Shown here one piece after another: positions 21,696-30,151 of a stretch of DNA of 64,000 nt. A program made the translations under genes and the position numbers. The stretch spans positions 85,474-149,473 of the forward strand of contig JAJQBQ010000038.1 of assembly GCA_021203205.1 (NCBI GenBank). Direction: 5' to 3'. Under the pieces are notes generated by a model. That model was given only the letters and a program-made list of their open reading frames with translations. It had not been told where the DNA came from and searched no databases. Position 1 is the first letter of the stretch; every line of letters starts with the position of its first letter. This DNA is from Lachnospiraceae bacterium. Lineage in GTDB: Bacteria; Bacillota; Clostridia; Lachnospirales; Lachnospiraceae.

Positions 21696-24164
21696 ATGGA
21701 ATTACAATATAACCGAAGTATCACGCTTTCGGTAGCAAACACAAAAAAATCAAAGTCATGGCAGCCATGGAAAACTACAGTCGGGGATTTGTACGAGAAA
21801 TTACAGACACCTGTCCGCAGTACGGAAACGCAGACAGAATATCTGGCGCTAAGGAAGGCACAGCAGGATGACTTAAAGGATGTGGGAGGGTTTGTCGGCG
21901 GCACTCTTTCCGGGGGCAGGCGCAAGGCTGCTGCAGTAATGGGGCGTGATATCGTGACGCTGGATTTTGACACGATCCCGGCCTATGGCACCGATCAGAT
22001 CATTCAGACGGTGGAGGGGATGCAGTGCGGCTACACCATATACTCTACTCGCAAGCATATGCCGACAGCGCCGAGGCTGCGTATTCTGTTCCCGCTTGAT
22101 CGGACGGTAGGCCCTGATGAATACGAGTCAATCGCGCGGTATCTTGCGGCGCAGATCGGTATCCAGATGGCAGACAAGACCACGTTCGAGGCTTCAAGGC
22201 TGATGTACTGGCCGTCCTGTTGCGCCGATGGAGAATACGTCTTTCGATTCACTGACAAGCCATTTGTGGCCGCTGATGCCATTTTGGGAGCGTATACGGA
22301 TTGGCATGATGTAAGCAGTTGGCCGCAGGTGCCGGGCGCGGTGTCTTATCAGCGGCTTGCGGCAAAGCAGGGCGATCCAGAGACAAAGCCCGGTGTCGTG
22401 GGCGATTTCTGCCGGTGCTATGATGTGCCTGCGGCGATGGACAAATTCCTGCCGGGGGTGTACGCGGTGTGTGACAATGACCCGAACCGGTATACCTATC
22501 TTGGCGGATCGACCGCAGGCGGCGCAGTCATCTATGAGGATGGGAAGTTCCTTTACTCGCATCATGCGACCGATCCGTGCTCCGGACGGCTGGTAAATGC
22601 TTTTGATCTGGTGCGCCTGCACAAGTTCGGGGATCAGGACGATGATGCAGAGCCGAACACCCCTGTAAACCGCCTGCCTTCCTACAACGCTATGTGTGCG
22701 TTGGCAGTGCAGGATACCGCCGTGGCAGGGCTGATTGCACAGGAGCAGCAGAAGCGTTTTACAGAAGATTTACAGGGTTTGTCAGTGGCACCGATTGTAG
22801 ACAATGACCCGAACTGGATCATGAATGCCGGCATTACGCTGAATACCGAGGGCAAGCCGTTTCCAGAAATGGATAACATAATAAAAATTCTGGAAAATGA
22901 TCCACTTCTCAAAGGACGGATAAAACATAACGAGTTTGCAGACCGGACGGAGGTACACGACAAGCTCCCGTGGGACGCTAAAGGAAAAAGCAATCAAATG
23001 GAAGAATGCCGCCGATGGACGGACGCTGACCAAAACGGGCTGTATTGGTATCTGGAAACTGTCTACCGTATCAAAAAAAGACCGAGCATTGATGCGGCAT
23101 TTTCTGTTTATGCTTCACAAAATAGATACAACCCGTTGAAAGATTATTTGAATGGCCTTACATGGGATGGAACACCACGGCTGGATACCCTCTTCATTGA
23201 CTACATGGGAGCGGAGGATAATAGCTACACTCGATGTGTGACCAGAAAGATCATGGTGGCTGCGGTGGCGCGGGCCATGAACCCCGGATGCAAATTTGAT
23301 AATATGCTGGTACTCTGCGGTACACCTGGCCTTGGGAAAAGCTCCATTCTGGATAAACTGTCCCTTGGGTATTTTAACGATTCCATCCTGACATTTGAGG
23401 GCAAAGATGCGGCGGAGCTGATTCAGGGCGTGTGGATTGTAGAGATTGCAGAATTAGAGGCTATGAAAAAGGCCGATAGTTCACGCGTGAAGCAGTTCCT
23501 TTCACAGCGCGTTGACCGGTTTCGGCCCGCGTATGGCAGGAACGTGAAGGAAGTGCCGCGAAGCTGTGTGTTTTTTGGCACGACAAATGATCCAGATTGC
23601 CTGAATGATATGACAGGAAATCGGCGTTTCTGGCCTGTGGACGTAGATACGAAAGCTATCACAAAGGAAGTGTGGAAAGACCTGACCGAGGAGGAGGTTG
23701 CACAAATCTGGGCGGAAGCAAAGGTGCGCTGGATGTGCGGTGAGCGGCTTTATCTGACAAAGGAAGAGGAGGAAGAAGCGGCAATAAGGCAGGAAGCACA
23801 CCGGGATGTTTCACCAATGGAAGGGCTGATTCTGGAGTTTGTGGAACGTGAAGTGCCGGAGGGCTGGGAAGGGTGGGAGCTTGCGAACCGGATCAGTTTC
23901 TGGCACGGCGTAACCGGACAGGAAGTGAAGACCGTACCACGGACAAGGATATGCGCGGCAGAGGTGTGGCAGGAGCTTTACGGCGGTGACCGGAAAAACA
24001 TGAGTCGTAATCCAGAATATCACAGGATAAGGCAAATTTTAAGAAAGTTATTGTCGAAAAAAGGTTGGACGGAAACCAAAACCACTGTGATGTGCGGAAA
24101 AGAGTACGGCCCACAGAGAGCGTTCGTAAGACGTAACGAGTTACAAGAATATGAGAAACTTTAG
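21696..24164 (+). CDS. VapE-type primase/helicase (virulence-associated E)
   Basis: An 822-residue replication protein. The N-terminal ~300 residues resemble the primase-polymerase part seen in such proteins (VTLDFDTIPAYG with an acidic DFD, then TPAxRLRILFPLDR-like PRLRILFPLDR). The C-terminal half is a VapE/SF3-like ATPase: Walker A GTPGLGKSS near residue 544, VWIVEIAELEAM as Walker B, then FFGTTNDPDCLNDMTGNRRF. This type initiates replication of phage satellites and plasmid-like elements at an adjacent origin. AGGGGTGAAAGG precedes the ATG. Confidence 0.9.
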   Translation: MELQYNRSITLSVANTKKSKSWQPWKTTVGDLYEKLQTPVRSTETQTEYLALRKAQQDDLKDVGGFVGGTLSGGRRKAAAVMGRDIVTLDFDTIPAYGTDQIIQTVEGMQCGYTIYSTRKHMPTAPRLRILFPLDRTVGPDEYESIARYLAAQIGIQMADKTTFEASRLMYWPSCCADGEYVFRFTDKPFVAADAILGAYTDWHDVSSWPQVPGAVSYQRLAAKQGDPETKPGVVGDFCRCYDVPAAMDKFLPGVYAVCDNDPNRYTYLGGSTAGGAVIYEDGKFLYSHHATDPCSGRLVNAFDLVRLHKFGDQDDDAEPNTPVNRLPSYNAMCALAVQDTAVAGLIAQEQQKRFTEDLQGLSVAPIVDNDPNWIMNAGITLNTEGKPFPEMDNIIKILENDPLLKGRIKHNEFADRTEVHDKLPWDAKGKSNQMEECRRWTDADQNGLYWYLETVYRIKKRPSIDAAFSVYASQNRYNPLKDYLNGLTWDGTPRLDTLFIDYMGAEDNSYTRCVTRKIMVAAVARAMNPGCKFDNMLVLCGTPGLGKSSILDKLSLGYFNDSILTFEGKDAAELIQGVWIVEIAELEAMKKADSSRVKQFLSQRVDRFRPAYGRNVKEVPRSCVFFGTTNDPDCLNDMTGNRRFWPVDVDTKAITKEVWKDLTEEEVAQIWAEAKVRWMCGERLYLTKEEEEEAAIRQEAHRDVSPMEGLILEFVEREVPEGWEGWELANRISFWHGVTGQEVKTVPRTRICAAEVWQELYGGDRKNMSRNPEYHRIRQILRKLLSKKGWTETKTTVMCGKEYGPQRAFVRRNELQEYEKL

Positions 24165-24500
24165 AAAAACAGGGAGTTTAGAGAGTTTGTAACAGAAAAA
24201 CGGTAAAACTGAAAACTTTTTGAAAATAGAGAAATCAGGCAGTACTTGCCAAAACAGCTTGTATGCGACAGCCTGTTTTCTGTTTTGGGAAAAAGGCAAT
24301 TTGCCAAAACAGAAAAACAGACTAAAACAAGCGGCTGTTTTGGCAAAAACCCCCGATTTTCCCACTTTTTCCCGCCGTTTTTACTTACTAAAACAAAAAA
24401 ACAAGAAATATATAAGAGAGATAAAATTAGGGAGAACAGAGGGGATTTTCCCGCCTGTGCGCCTATGCGCATACGCGTATAAGAGAACACTGTTTTTTTG
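24165..24500. other. candidate replication origin (iteron-like repeats)
   Basis: The AT-rich gap after the VapE gene contains repeated AAACAG/CTGTTT words. TTGCCAAAACAG occurs near 24248 and 24311, and its complement CTGTTTTGGCAA near 24333. CTGTTTTCTGTTTTGG (24271-24286) pairs with CCAAAACAGAAAAACAG (24304-24320). A final TTGTTTTGGCTGTTTTAC lies near 24498. No gene is convincing here. Origins of satellites with VapE/Rep proteins often sit directly after the rep gene. Confidence 0.5.
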
Positions 24501-24650
24501 TTTTGGCTGTTTTACCTGAATGAAATGAGACGGTGGCGAGCGCGGGGTGAAAGCGGATGGAAAACGGCTCGATGTGTAAGCAATGAACTCCATTATGCGC
24601 GACCGCGCGAAGAGTTTAATTTCTTTGACTACGGAAGGAGGCAGGGCGGC

Positions 24651-25052
24651 ATGACTATGAAAGAACTGTCGGAGGTTCGGCGGCTGGATCGTGAGATTGA
24701 GAAGGACAGGCAACGGCTGGAAGAATTGGAAGTGGAGGCGGCTGCTCCCGGCCTGTTCCAACGATACAGGAACAGTACAGCGGATGCAGGTTCGGAGGAA
24801 CAGGCAAAGCAGATGGCGGCGCTACGGTGCGCGATCATGGAGAAGCAGGTACGGCGGGTGCAGGAGCAGCGGCGGCTGATGCAGATTGCGGCGGGAATGA
24901 GGGACAGCTACACCCGGCAGTTATTCACGCTGCGCTTCGTGGACGGGAAGAGCTGGGAAGAGATTGCTTTGCTTTTGGACGGGACACCCGAAGCTGTGAA
25001 GAAATTTTTCTTCCGGTATGTGAAGGCCCACCCGGATTCTATCCAGAAATAA
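24651..25052 (+). CDS. sigma-70 region 4-like regulator (ArpU-like)
   Basis: A 133-residue protein with a long N-terminal helix (LDREIEKDRQRLEELEVEAA) and a C-terminal helix-turn-helix like sigma region 4 (TLRFVDGKSWEEIALLLDGT). Similar small proteins control late genes in Firmicutes phages. The open frame extends upstream, but ATG 24651 with GGAAGGAGGCAGG before it is preferred. A terminator follows at once. Confidence 0.75.
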   Translation: MTMKELSEVRRLDREIEKDRQRLEELEVEAAAPGLFQRYRNSTADAGSEEQAKQMAALRCAIMEKQVRRVQEQRRLMQIAAGMRDSYTRQLFTLRFVDGKSWEEIALLLDGTPEAVKKFFFRYVKAHPDSIQK

Positions 25053-25053
25053 A

Positions 25054-25079
25054 AAAGGACTCCCGGCAAAGAGTCCTTT
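25054..25079 (+). terminator. intrinsic terminator
   Basis: AAAGGACTC and GAGTCCTTT form a 9-bp stem with an 8-base loop. The stem's own 3' T's are followed by GAGG, so efficiency is uncertain. Confidence 0.65.
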
Positions 25080-25200
25080 GAGGCGAAGATGCAGGAAGTT
25101 TGAGCGGTTCCTGGCGGCGTTTCTTTTACGTTATTTTCCCATATTTTACTGCACCTGTCAAGGTGCACGAACAGGAAGAGCAAAAGGAGGAGCGCCGATC

Positions 25201-26118
25201 ATGGAGTTTGAAATAAGCAATGAGCAGCTTGCCCGCCGGGTACAGGCCGGGGCCGATACGTCAGAGAACATGCTGCAGCTGTGGGAGCAGTGCCGGGGAT
25301 TTGTCGCAAAAATCGCCCGGAAGTATCAGGGGGCAGCAGAGATGGATGATCTCATGCAGGAGGGTTATCTGGCCCTGTGTGATGCCGTGAACGGCTACGA
25401 TCAGGAGCAGGGAATGTCATTCTTAAACTATGCGGCATTCTACATAAAGCGGCGGATGGCGCGGTGCTGTCAGGATTCAGCCTCTCTGCACATTCCTCTG
25501 GGAGTGCGTGACCGGCTGTGGAAATACAAAAAGCTTGTTGGTGAGTTCCGGCAGGAGTACGGCAGGGACGCAACGGACAGGGAACTGTGCGCCCTCATGG
25601 CGATTGACCGGGAGCAGCTGCAGAGCATTCGGAGGATGGAACACGCGGAGAAGATCGACAGTCTGGACAGGCAGCTGGACGCGGCCGATGGGCTTTCTGT
25701 AGGCGGCACGGTGCCGGATGCCGTGGACGTTGAGGAAGAAGTGTTAAAGGCAGTACAGCAGGAGGAGCTGGAAGCGGTGCTGTGGCCCTTGGTCGATACG
25801 TTGGACGCGGAGCAGGCCGAGGTGATCCGGGCAAAGTATCAGGACGGCATGACGTGGGCGGAGATCGCGGAACGCACAGGGATAAGCCCCTCACTGGCGG
25901 CAGCCCGTGCGCGGAAGGGCCTGTGGAATTTACGGAAGCCTCGCTCGGCGAAAGTCCTGCTCCCATTCTTAGACGAATACATTTCCACCCGTGCATACAG
26001 CGGCAACGGCGTTCAGGCGTTCAGCCGAACATGGACATCCAGCACGGAACGGGTGGCAATCGAGCTGGCGGAGATCGGGGAACGGGGGAGAGCTACACCC
26101 GGCAGAGATGAAGAATAG
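25201..26118 (+). CDS. sigma-70 family RNA polymerase sigma factor
   Basis: A 305-residue sigma factor. Region 2 is in AEMDDLMQEGYLALCDAVNG and SFLNYAAFYIKRRMAR (about residues 55-100). Region 3-like sequence follows (YGRDATDRELCALMAIDREQ). Region 4 contains GMTWAEIAERTGISPSLAAARA. A ~60-residue tail follows. AAAGGAGGAGCG precedes ATG 25201; the frame upstream is not supported. A full sigma factor on a small element implies it redirects host polymerase to its own genes or to those of a helper. Confidence 0.85.
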   Translation: MEFEISNEQLARRVQAGADTSENMLQLWEQCRGFVAKIARKYQGAAEMDDLMQEGYLALCDAVNGYDQEQGMSFLNYAAFYIKRRMARCCQDSASLHIPLGVRDRLWKYKKLVGEFRQEYGRDATDRELCALMAIDREQLQSIRRMEHAEKIDSLDRQLDAADGLSVGGTVPDAVDVEEEVLKAVQQEELEAVLWPLVDTLDAEQAEVIRAKYQDGMTWAEIAERTGISPSLAAARARKGLWNLRKPRSAKVLLPFLDEYISTRAYSGNGVQAFSRTWTSSTERVAIELAEIGERGRATPGRDEE

Positions 26119-26151
26119 CAGCGATTATTTATCAGGAGGAAGGAGGCAGCC

Positions 26152-26337
26152 ATGGCAAAGCGAACGCCAATAAAAGCGATCCGGGCGAAGTGTCTGGAAT
26201 GCTGTAACGATCAGGTTGCAGAGGTGCGGATGTGTCCATGCGCGGATTGCGCGCTGTGGGCGTACAGGATGGGCCACAGGCCAAAGGATGGGGAAATTAT
26301 CGACTGTGAAGTGACAAACCGAAAAACCCCCACGTAG
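26152..26337 (+). CDS. small Cys-rich zinc-binding-type protein
   Basis: A 61-residue protein starting MAKRTPIKAIRAKCLECCND with Cys spaced CxxCC..CPCADC, probably binding one zinc. Similar proteins with KAIRAKCLxCC are frequent in Firmicutes prophages and elements; function unknown. AGGAGGAAGGAGG precedes the ATG. Confidence 0.75.
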   Translation: MAKRTPIKAIRAKCLECCNDQVAEVRMCPCADCALWAYRMGHRPKDGEIIDCEVTNRKTPT

Positions 26338-26423
26338 CTCACGATTTTTGAGCAAAGAAACGAAAATATGCCGCCGCAGGATGCTTCCCACGGCGGCAGG
26401 ATGGAGCAGGAGCGCAAAGAGGA

Positions 26424-26624
26424 TCACTTTTCTTTATCTGCGTTCTGCGGCGGCTGTACGTTGTAGATGCCCCAGCCGTCATCATCAAACCGGCTCCATA
26501 CGTTTTCTTCAATGCCCGGCCTTTTTGGCGCGGTTCCGTCAGAGTCTTTTGTCTGTTGCAGGCCCTCGCCCGGTGTGGGATTGCCTGCGGATGCTTTTCT
26601 GCTCCCTGCATGATTCTTTGACAT
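26424..26624 (-). CDS. unknown small hydrophilic protein
   Basis: A 66-residue protein, start MSKNHAGSRKASAGNPTPGE, with an acidic/aromatic middle (SRFDDDGWGIYNVQ) and a likely disordered N-terminus. No family recognised. TTTAGGAGGTAGATC before the ATG supports it over the overlapping frame. It is the last of three leftward genes. Confidence 0.6.
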   Translation of the reverse strand: MSKNHAGSRKASAGNPTPGEGLQQTKDSDGTAPKRPGIEENVWSRFDDDGWGIYNVQPPQNADKEK

Positions 26625-26783
26625 GTGATCTACCTCCTAAAGTGTGTGAGTCTGCTCCTATGGGAGCAGAATTGCAGGAATGCCCCAAATGAAGCCCAGA
26701 GCAGCCCATTTTCGCGTTGCACGACATTCCATGAGGAACGATAGCTTGAAAGGGCAAAGCGGCAAATCAGGGCAAATGAGCGC

Positions 26784-27089
26784 CTATTCGTCAGATTCCT
26801 CGTTGCCCTCCCGGATGGCCTTTAAATACCTCTGGTACTCTTCCGGGGACATGCCGCTGCCCAGGCCGGTGTTGAACTGTGCCGCGAATTGCTTTCGCTG
26901 TTCCGGGGTGAGCTTGCCGAGGGTATCTTCGAGTTTGACTTCTTTGTGCTTCCTTTTTCTCTTCTTGGATTCATCCTTGCGTTTCTGTGCTTCCGATTGT
27001 TTCCGGAACTTTTCTACATCCGATTTGTACGGATATGGATTTAGACCGCTGTCATCCAGTATAAACCCGCCGTCTTTCGTTGCTGGCAT
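26784..27089 (-). CDS. unknown basic protein
   Basis: A 101-residue protein, start MPATKDGGFILDDSGLNPYP, with a very basic helix (KRKDESKKRKRKHKEVK) and an acidic end. CAAGGAGGTGGTTACC before ATG 27089 sets the start 12 codons inside the open frame. It lies between the ribbon-helix-helix gene and another small gene. Function not recognised; the basic stretch suggests nucleic-acid contact. Confidence 0.65.
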   Translation of the reverse strand: MPATKDGGFILDDSGLNPYPYKSDVEKFRKQSEAQKRKDESKKRKRKHKEVKLEDTLGKLTPEQRKQFAAQFNTGLGSGMSPEEYQRYLKAIREGNEESDE

Positions 27090-27143
27090 GGTAACCACCT
27101 CCTTGTGTTTTGTGATGTGCTTCATGCTAAATGGAGCAGTATT

Positions 27144-27359
27144 CTATTCCATGCAGGTATTAGTAGACTCCCCTAAGTCACGGTCAATTTTCTCTTCTAT
27201 GGCCGCAACAATAAAAGGGGTGAGTTTCATACCCAATGATTCGGCGGCGCGCCGGTATTCATCTTTTTTACCTTTTGGCACGCGGAATTTGATTTCATCG
27301 AGTTTATCTTTCATGTATTGCATGGTATAAGCCTTGCTTTTCTCGTTGTACTGGCTCAA
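27144..27359 (-). CDS. ribbon-helix-helix (Arc/CopG-type) regulator
   Basis: A 71-residue protein. EIKFRVPKGKKDEYRRAAES gives the beta strand and first helix, and LGMKLTPFIVAAIEEKI the second, as in Arc-type repressors. The start is a TTG (27359-27357) supported by AAAGGAGGAATACCA; an internal ATG lacks such a site. It heads a leftward operon and probably binds the two CATAG-N4-CTATG palindromes that flank its promoter and the opposing one. Confidence 0.75.
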   Translation of the reverse strand: MSQYNEKSKAYTMQYMKDKLDEIKFRVPKGKKDEYRRAAESLGMKLTPFIVAAIEEKIDRDLGESTNTCME

Positions 27360-27406
27360 TGGTATTCCTCCTTTCTGGCAAATTTGCGCTGTATAGTGTG
27401 GATATC

Positions 27407-27435
27407 ATTATAACATAGGGGACTATGTGCAGTTT
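27407..27435 (-). promoter_or_regulatory. leftward promoter with embedded operator
   Basis: On the minus strand a TATAAT (27412-27407) lies one base from the palindrome CATAGGGGACTATG (27414-27427), which fills most of the spacer. The -35 (about 27435-27430) is poor. It would drive the ribbon-helix-helix gene. Confidence 0.6.
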
Positions 27436-27483
27436 GCACAAAATTAGCGCCCTAAGTTTGTGCAGTATTTCATGAAATTTCAC

Positions 27484-27512
27484 TTGCAATCCATAGGGGA
27501 CTATGGTATTAT
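27484..27512 (+). promoter_or_regulatory. rightward promoter with embedded operator
   Basis: TTGCAA (27484-27489) and TATTAT (27507-27512) are 17 bases apart, and the palindrome CCATAGGGGACTATGG (27491-27506) fills the spacer up to the -10. This mirrors the leftward promoter, so one repressor could shut both. The rightward transcript leads to 27656-28641. Confidence 0.7.
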
Positions 27513-27655
27513 ATGAACTGTCAAGAGGAACAGAACACGAACGACCGGGAAAAGCCGAAAGCGCCCACAAACTGAAAACCATATACCTGTGAACCGGCAA
27601 CGGAGCGCGGCAATAGTCAGGAAGATGATTTCAGGGTCGTAGGAAGGACAGGGAC

Positions 27656-27982
27656 ATGAAATACAATCTTAGCAAGATCATGAAGAGAGCATGGAAGAAC
27701 TACAGAGAGAACACCGGGCTTTCGTTCGGTGAGTGCCTGCACAGAGCATGGCTTTCCGCAAAGGCCGAGGGCGTGAATGAGAAGCGGATCGCGGACGCGA
27801 AAGCGGCGGCGGGGGTCACCGAGGAAACCCGCACATGGAGCGACTGGAAGAAGATCGGCTTCGAGGTTATCCACGGAAGCAAGGCCCTGTTCGGGGCAAC
27901 GCTGATCTGGGGAAGCAAGGGGGACGGCGCGGAATACAAAGCACGTTTCTTCGGGGCTTCGCAGGTTCAGGCTATCGCATAA
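27656..27982 (+). CDS. unknown element protein
   Basis: A 108-residue protein, start MKYNLSKIMKRAWKNYREN, with an amphipathic N-terminal half (SFGECLHRAWLSAKAEG) like short phage-type proteins of clostridial elements. No enzymatic motif is seen. GGAAGGACAGGGAC precedes the ATG. A 140-base leader separates it from its promoter. Confidence 0.65.
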   Translation: MKYNLSKIMKRAWKNYRENTGLSFGECLHRAWLSAKAEGVNEKRIADAKAAAGVTEETRTWSDWKKIGFEVIHGSKALFGATLIWGSKGDGAEYKARFFGASQVQAIA

Positions 27983-28108
27983 AAAAATGCCACTGTCAGA
28001 GCGGCAACTCCGGCAATGGCGGGCAACCCGACAACAAGCGAATAAAAATTGAGGGGTTGGCAGGAAGTATAACACACCTGCTCCCCTCTGTCAAAAAGGA
28101 GATTTACC

Positions 28109-28372
28109 ATGAAAGAGAACACGATTCAGGAGCAGTCAAACAGCAGAGCGATCGGGGATGCCAGCGTTCTGGCATATGACATGGAGTGCGCGACAGACCT
28201 TGCGCTGTGCCTGTCCATGGCCGCCGGTACGGGGAACGTAGGGGAGGAGCAGATGTGCAACGCACTGTATGCGCTGCATAACCACCTCACCGATCTGTGT
28301 GATCGGCAGCGCACTCTGCTGCAGGAGGCGCTTTCCACGAACGGAAAGCGCACCACGGAAAAGGCTGCATAG
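28109..28372 (+). CDS. small protein, paralogue of 21024-21323
   Basis: An 87-residue protein sharing ECATDLALCLSMAAGTGN with the gene at 21024 (ECGIDHASDLALCLSIAA) and a similar following helix. Function unknown. AAAAAGGAGATTTACC precedes the ATG. The two copies lie under different promoters in the same element. Confidence 0.7.
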   Translation: MKENTIQEQSNSRAIGDASVLAYDMECATDLALCLSMAAGTGNVGEEQMCNALYALHNHLTDLCDRQRTLLQEALSTNGKRTTEKAA

Positions 28373-28389
28373 AACAGGAGGTGGAGCAG

Positions 28390-28641
28390 ATGATGAAGAA
28401 AAATGAGCATCTGGAAGCTCTGATCCGCGCTTTCGCGGACAGGAAACTTGACCTTGAAAACTCGATTGACGTTCAGGAGATGGCCTCCCGCACGGTTACG
28501 GCAGATCGGCTTGGGTATGCAAGCAGGGACACCCGCGAAGACATCTTAGAGGAACTGTCGCATTTCCAGTATTGGGCGGAAAGAGCCGGTTTTTATGCCG
28601 GATATGCGGCGGCGCTGGAATTGACAGGCGCACGGAACTGA
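28390..28641 (+). CDS. unknown element protein
   Basis: An 83-residue protein with MMKKNEHLEALIRAFADRKL at the start and an aromatic, alpha-helical C-terminus (FQYWAERAGFYAGYAAALEL). AGGAGGTGGAGCAG before ATG 28390 favours it over the GTG at 28381. No family recognised. It is the last gene before the integrase. Confidence 0.65.
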   Translation: MMKKNEHLEALIRAFADRKLDLENSIDVQEMASRTVTADRLGYASRDTREDILEELSHFQYWAERAGFYAGYAAALELTGARN

Positions 28642-28711
28642 TCACAGCCGGGGAGCAGTAGACAACGGCTGCTCCCAGATTCAGCCAAACAGAGCGGAAA
28701 GGGAAAAGATT

Positions 28712-29917
28712 ATGGCAGAGAAGAGGAAAGACAGCAAAGGCCGTATATTGAGAAGCGGCGAATTTCAGCTTTGCCGGGATGATCGGTATGCTTACGAATA
28801 CCGCGACATAGACGGCAAGCGCAAGAGAGTGTATGCGGTTACGCTGCAGGAGCTACGCGAAAAAGAGAAGAAAATCCAGCGGGATTTGCAGGATGGCATT
28901 AACACGAAAGGCGGGGAGATCACGCTGAATGAGATGTTTCAGGCCTGCATGGCGCTTAAGTGCAATTTAAAGGACAGCACCCGGCACAACTACCTGATCA
29001 TGTGGGAGAACCGGGTTGAAAATTCCGATATCGGAAAGATGAAGATTTGCCAGCTTAGGCAGATGCACATAGCGACATTCTGCACCGACCTGATTAACGA
29101 GGGGCTTGCAGACAGCACCGTGAAGCTGCTCCACTTCCTGATTTCAAACACACTGGAAGTGGCAGTGGAAAACGACCTGATCCGCAAAAATCCGGCAAAG
29201 AATGCCAGGACGAAAGGCGGCACAAAGAAAGAGAAAGTTGCCCTCACCCGGAAACAGCAGTCTGATCTCATGGAGTTTCTGGAAGAGGAAGACAATATCT
29301 ATGCGATTCACCGCCCTATGATTCAGCTTGCTTTGGCAACGGGACTAAGGGTGGGAGAGCTGACCGGGCTTCGATGGAGTGATGTAGACTACAAAGAGAA
29401 GGTGCTGCATATCCGGCAACAGCTGGTATACAAGAATCTGGACGGGAAAGGCTGCACCTTCCATATTCGGGAATTGAAGACGGATGCAGGACGGCGGGAT
29501 ATCCCCCTCACTGATTCTGTACGTGAGAGTCTTAGACAGCAGCGCGAATACAGCCAGATGTTAGGCCGGGACGCTGAAAAGATGATCGTAGACGGGGTGA
29601 GCGATTTTGTATTCACGAATAAAAACGGAAAGCCATACGCCACGAACGCGATCAATGCGTTTCTCGATAATATCGTGAATGATTTCAATAAGGCCGCATG
29701 GAGAGCTGGACGCGAAGCAGATTCGCTCCCGCATATATCGGCGCACATTTTACGGCACACAGCCTGTACGAGGTTTGCAGAATCCGGGCTTGATCCGAAA
29801 GTGTTGCAGTATATCATGGGACACGCTGACATTGGGGTGACGATGAATATCTACACGCACCTCGACATGGAAGACATAAAGGAAAAAGTAAACGCTTCAC
29901 AGAGAAAGGCAGGGTAA
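28712..29917 (+). CDS. int: tyrosine recombinase/integrase
   Basis: A 401-residue Tn916/phage-type integrase. An N-terminal arm-binding domain (~residues 1-60, DDRYAYEYRDIDGKRKRVYA) precedes a SAM-like core-binding domain. The catalytic residues are Arg in TGLRVGELTGLRW (~213), the HxxR in HILRHTACTRF (~345), His in GHADIG and the nucleophilic Tyr in NIYTHL (~380). It sits ~200 bases from attR, transcribed toward it. It should catalyse integration and, with the excisionase-like protein, excision at the CIRCE-containing att sites. Confidence 0.95.
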   Translation: MAEKRKDSKGRILRSGEFQLCRDDRYAYEYRDIDGKRKRVYAVTLQELREKEKKIQRDLQDGINTKGGEITLNEMFQACMALKCNLKDSTRHNYLIMWENRVENSDIGKMKICQLRQMHIATFCTDLINEGLADSTVKLLHFLISNTLEVAVENDLIRKNPAKNARTKGGTKKEKVALTRKQQSDLMEFLEEEDNIYAIHRPMIQLALATGLRVGELTGLRWSDVDYKEKVLHIRQQLVYKNLDGKGCTFHIRELKTDAGRRDIPLTDSVRESLRQQREYSQMLGRDAEKMIVDGVSDFVFTNKNGKPYATNAINAFLDNIVNDFNKAAWRAGREADSLPHISAHILRHTACTRFAESGLDPKVLQYIMGHADIGVTMNIYTHLDMEDIKEKVNASQRKAG

Positions 29918-29988
29918 ATCAAAAGGGCAGCTGCAGGGCATCAAAACCGGGCAGTTGCCCTCTGTTTTTATCGAAATTTTGCCGAAAA

Positions 29989-30009
29989 TGCGATACTTTT
30001 GCGATACAA
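29989..30009 (+). repeat. integrase arm-type sites, right
   Basis: TGCGATAC (29989-29996) and TTGCGATACAA (29999-30009) repeat the motif found twice at 18606-18629. The distance to the core is ~120 bases, almost the same as on the left. Confidence 0.7.
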
Positions 30010-30116
30010 CCCCGCATTTTGAAAATCAAATCCCAAAAAAGCACCCGAAAAAATGGCAAAAGTGGGGGAAAATACCCAAATTGGCGTGCTTTAACCCCTG
30101 AAATGAGTTTATAATT

Positions 30117-30151
30117 TTTTTAGAAAAAATTTATTAGCACTCAACAAAACT
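30117..30151 (+). other. attR (right attachment site)
   Basis: Matches attL (18455-18489) with one mismatch. The core ends exactly where the right half-site of CIRCE begins, so the host operator is complete on this side. Confidence 0.9.

Larger units (their letters stand above)
18468..30151 (+). mobile_element. 11.7-kb integrative element inserted in the htpG CIRCE operator
   Basis: The element is bounded by 22-bp identical direct repeats and carries a tyrosine recombinase next to its right end. Modules from left: toxin-antitoxin pair and small RNAs, leftward XRE repressor, rightward early genes, VapE primase/helicase, iteron-like region, two sigma-like regulators, a leftward ribbon-helix-helix operon, more small genes, and integrase. 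I find no relaxase, T4SS, capsid, portal or terminase gene. This suits a phage-inducible satellite or a small integrative element that borrows transfer functions. Genes flanking both ends look intact. Confidence 0.9.

Noticed and set aside
18468..30151. Conjugative element or complete prophage
   Set aside because: No relaxase, coupling protein, T4SS, terminase, portal or capsid gene is visible among the element's genes.
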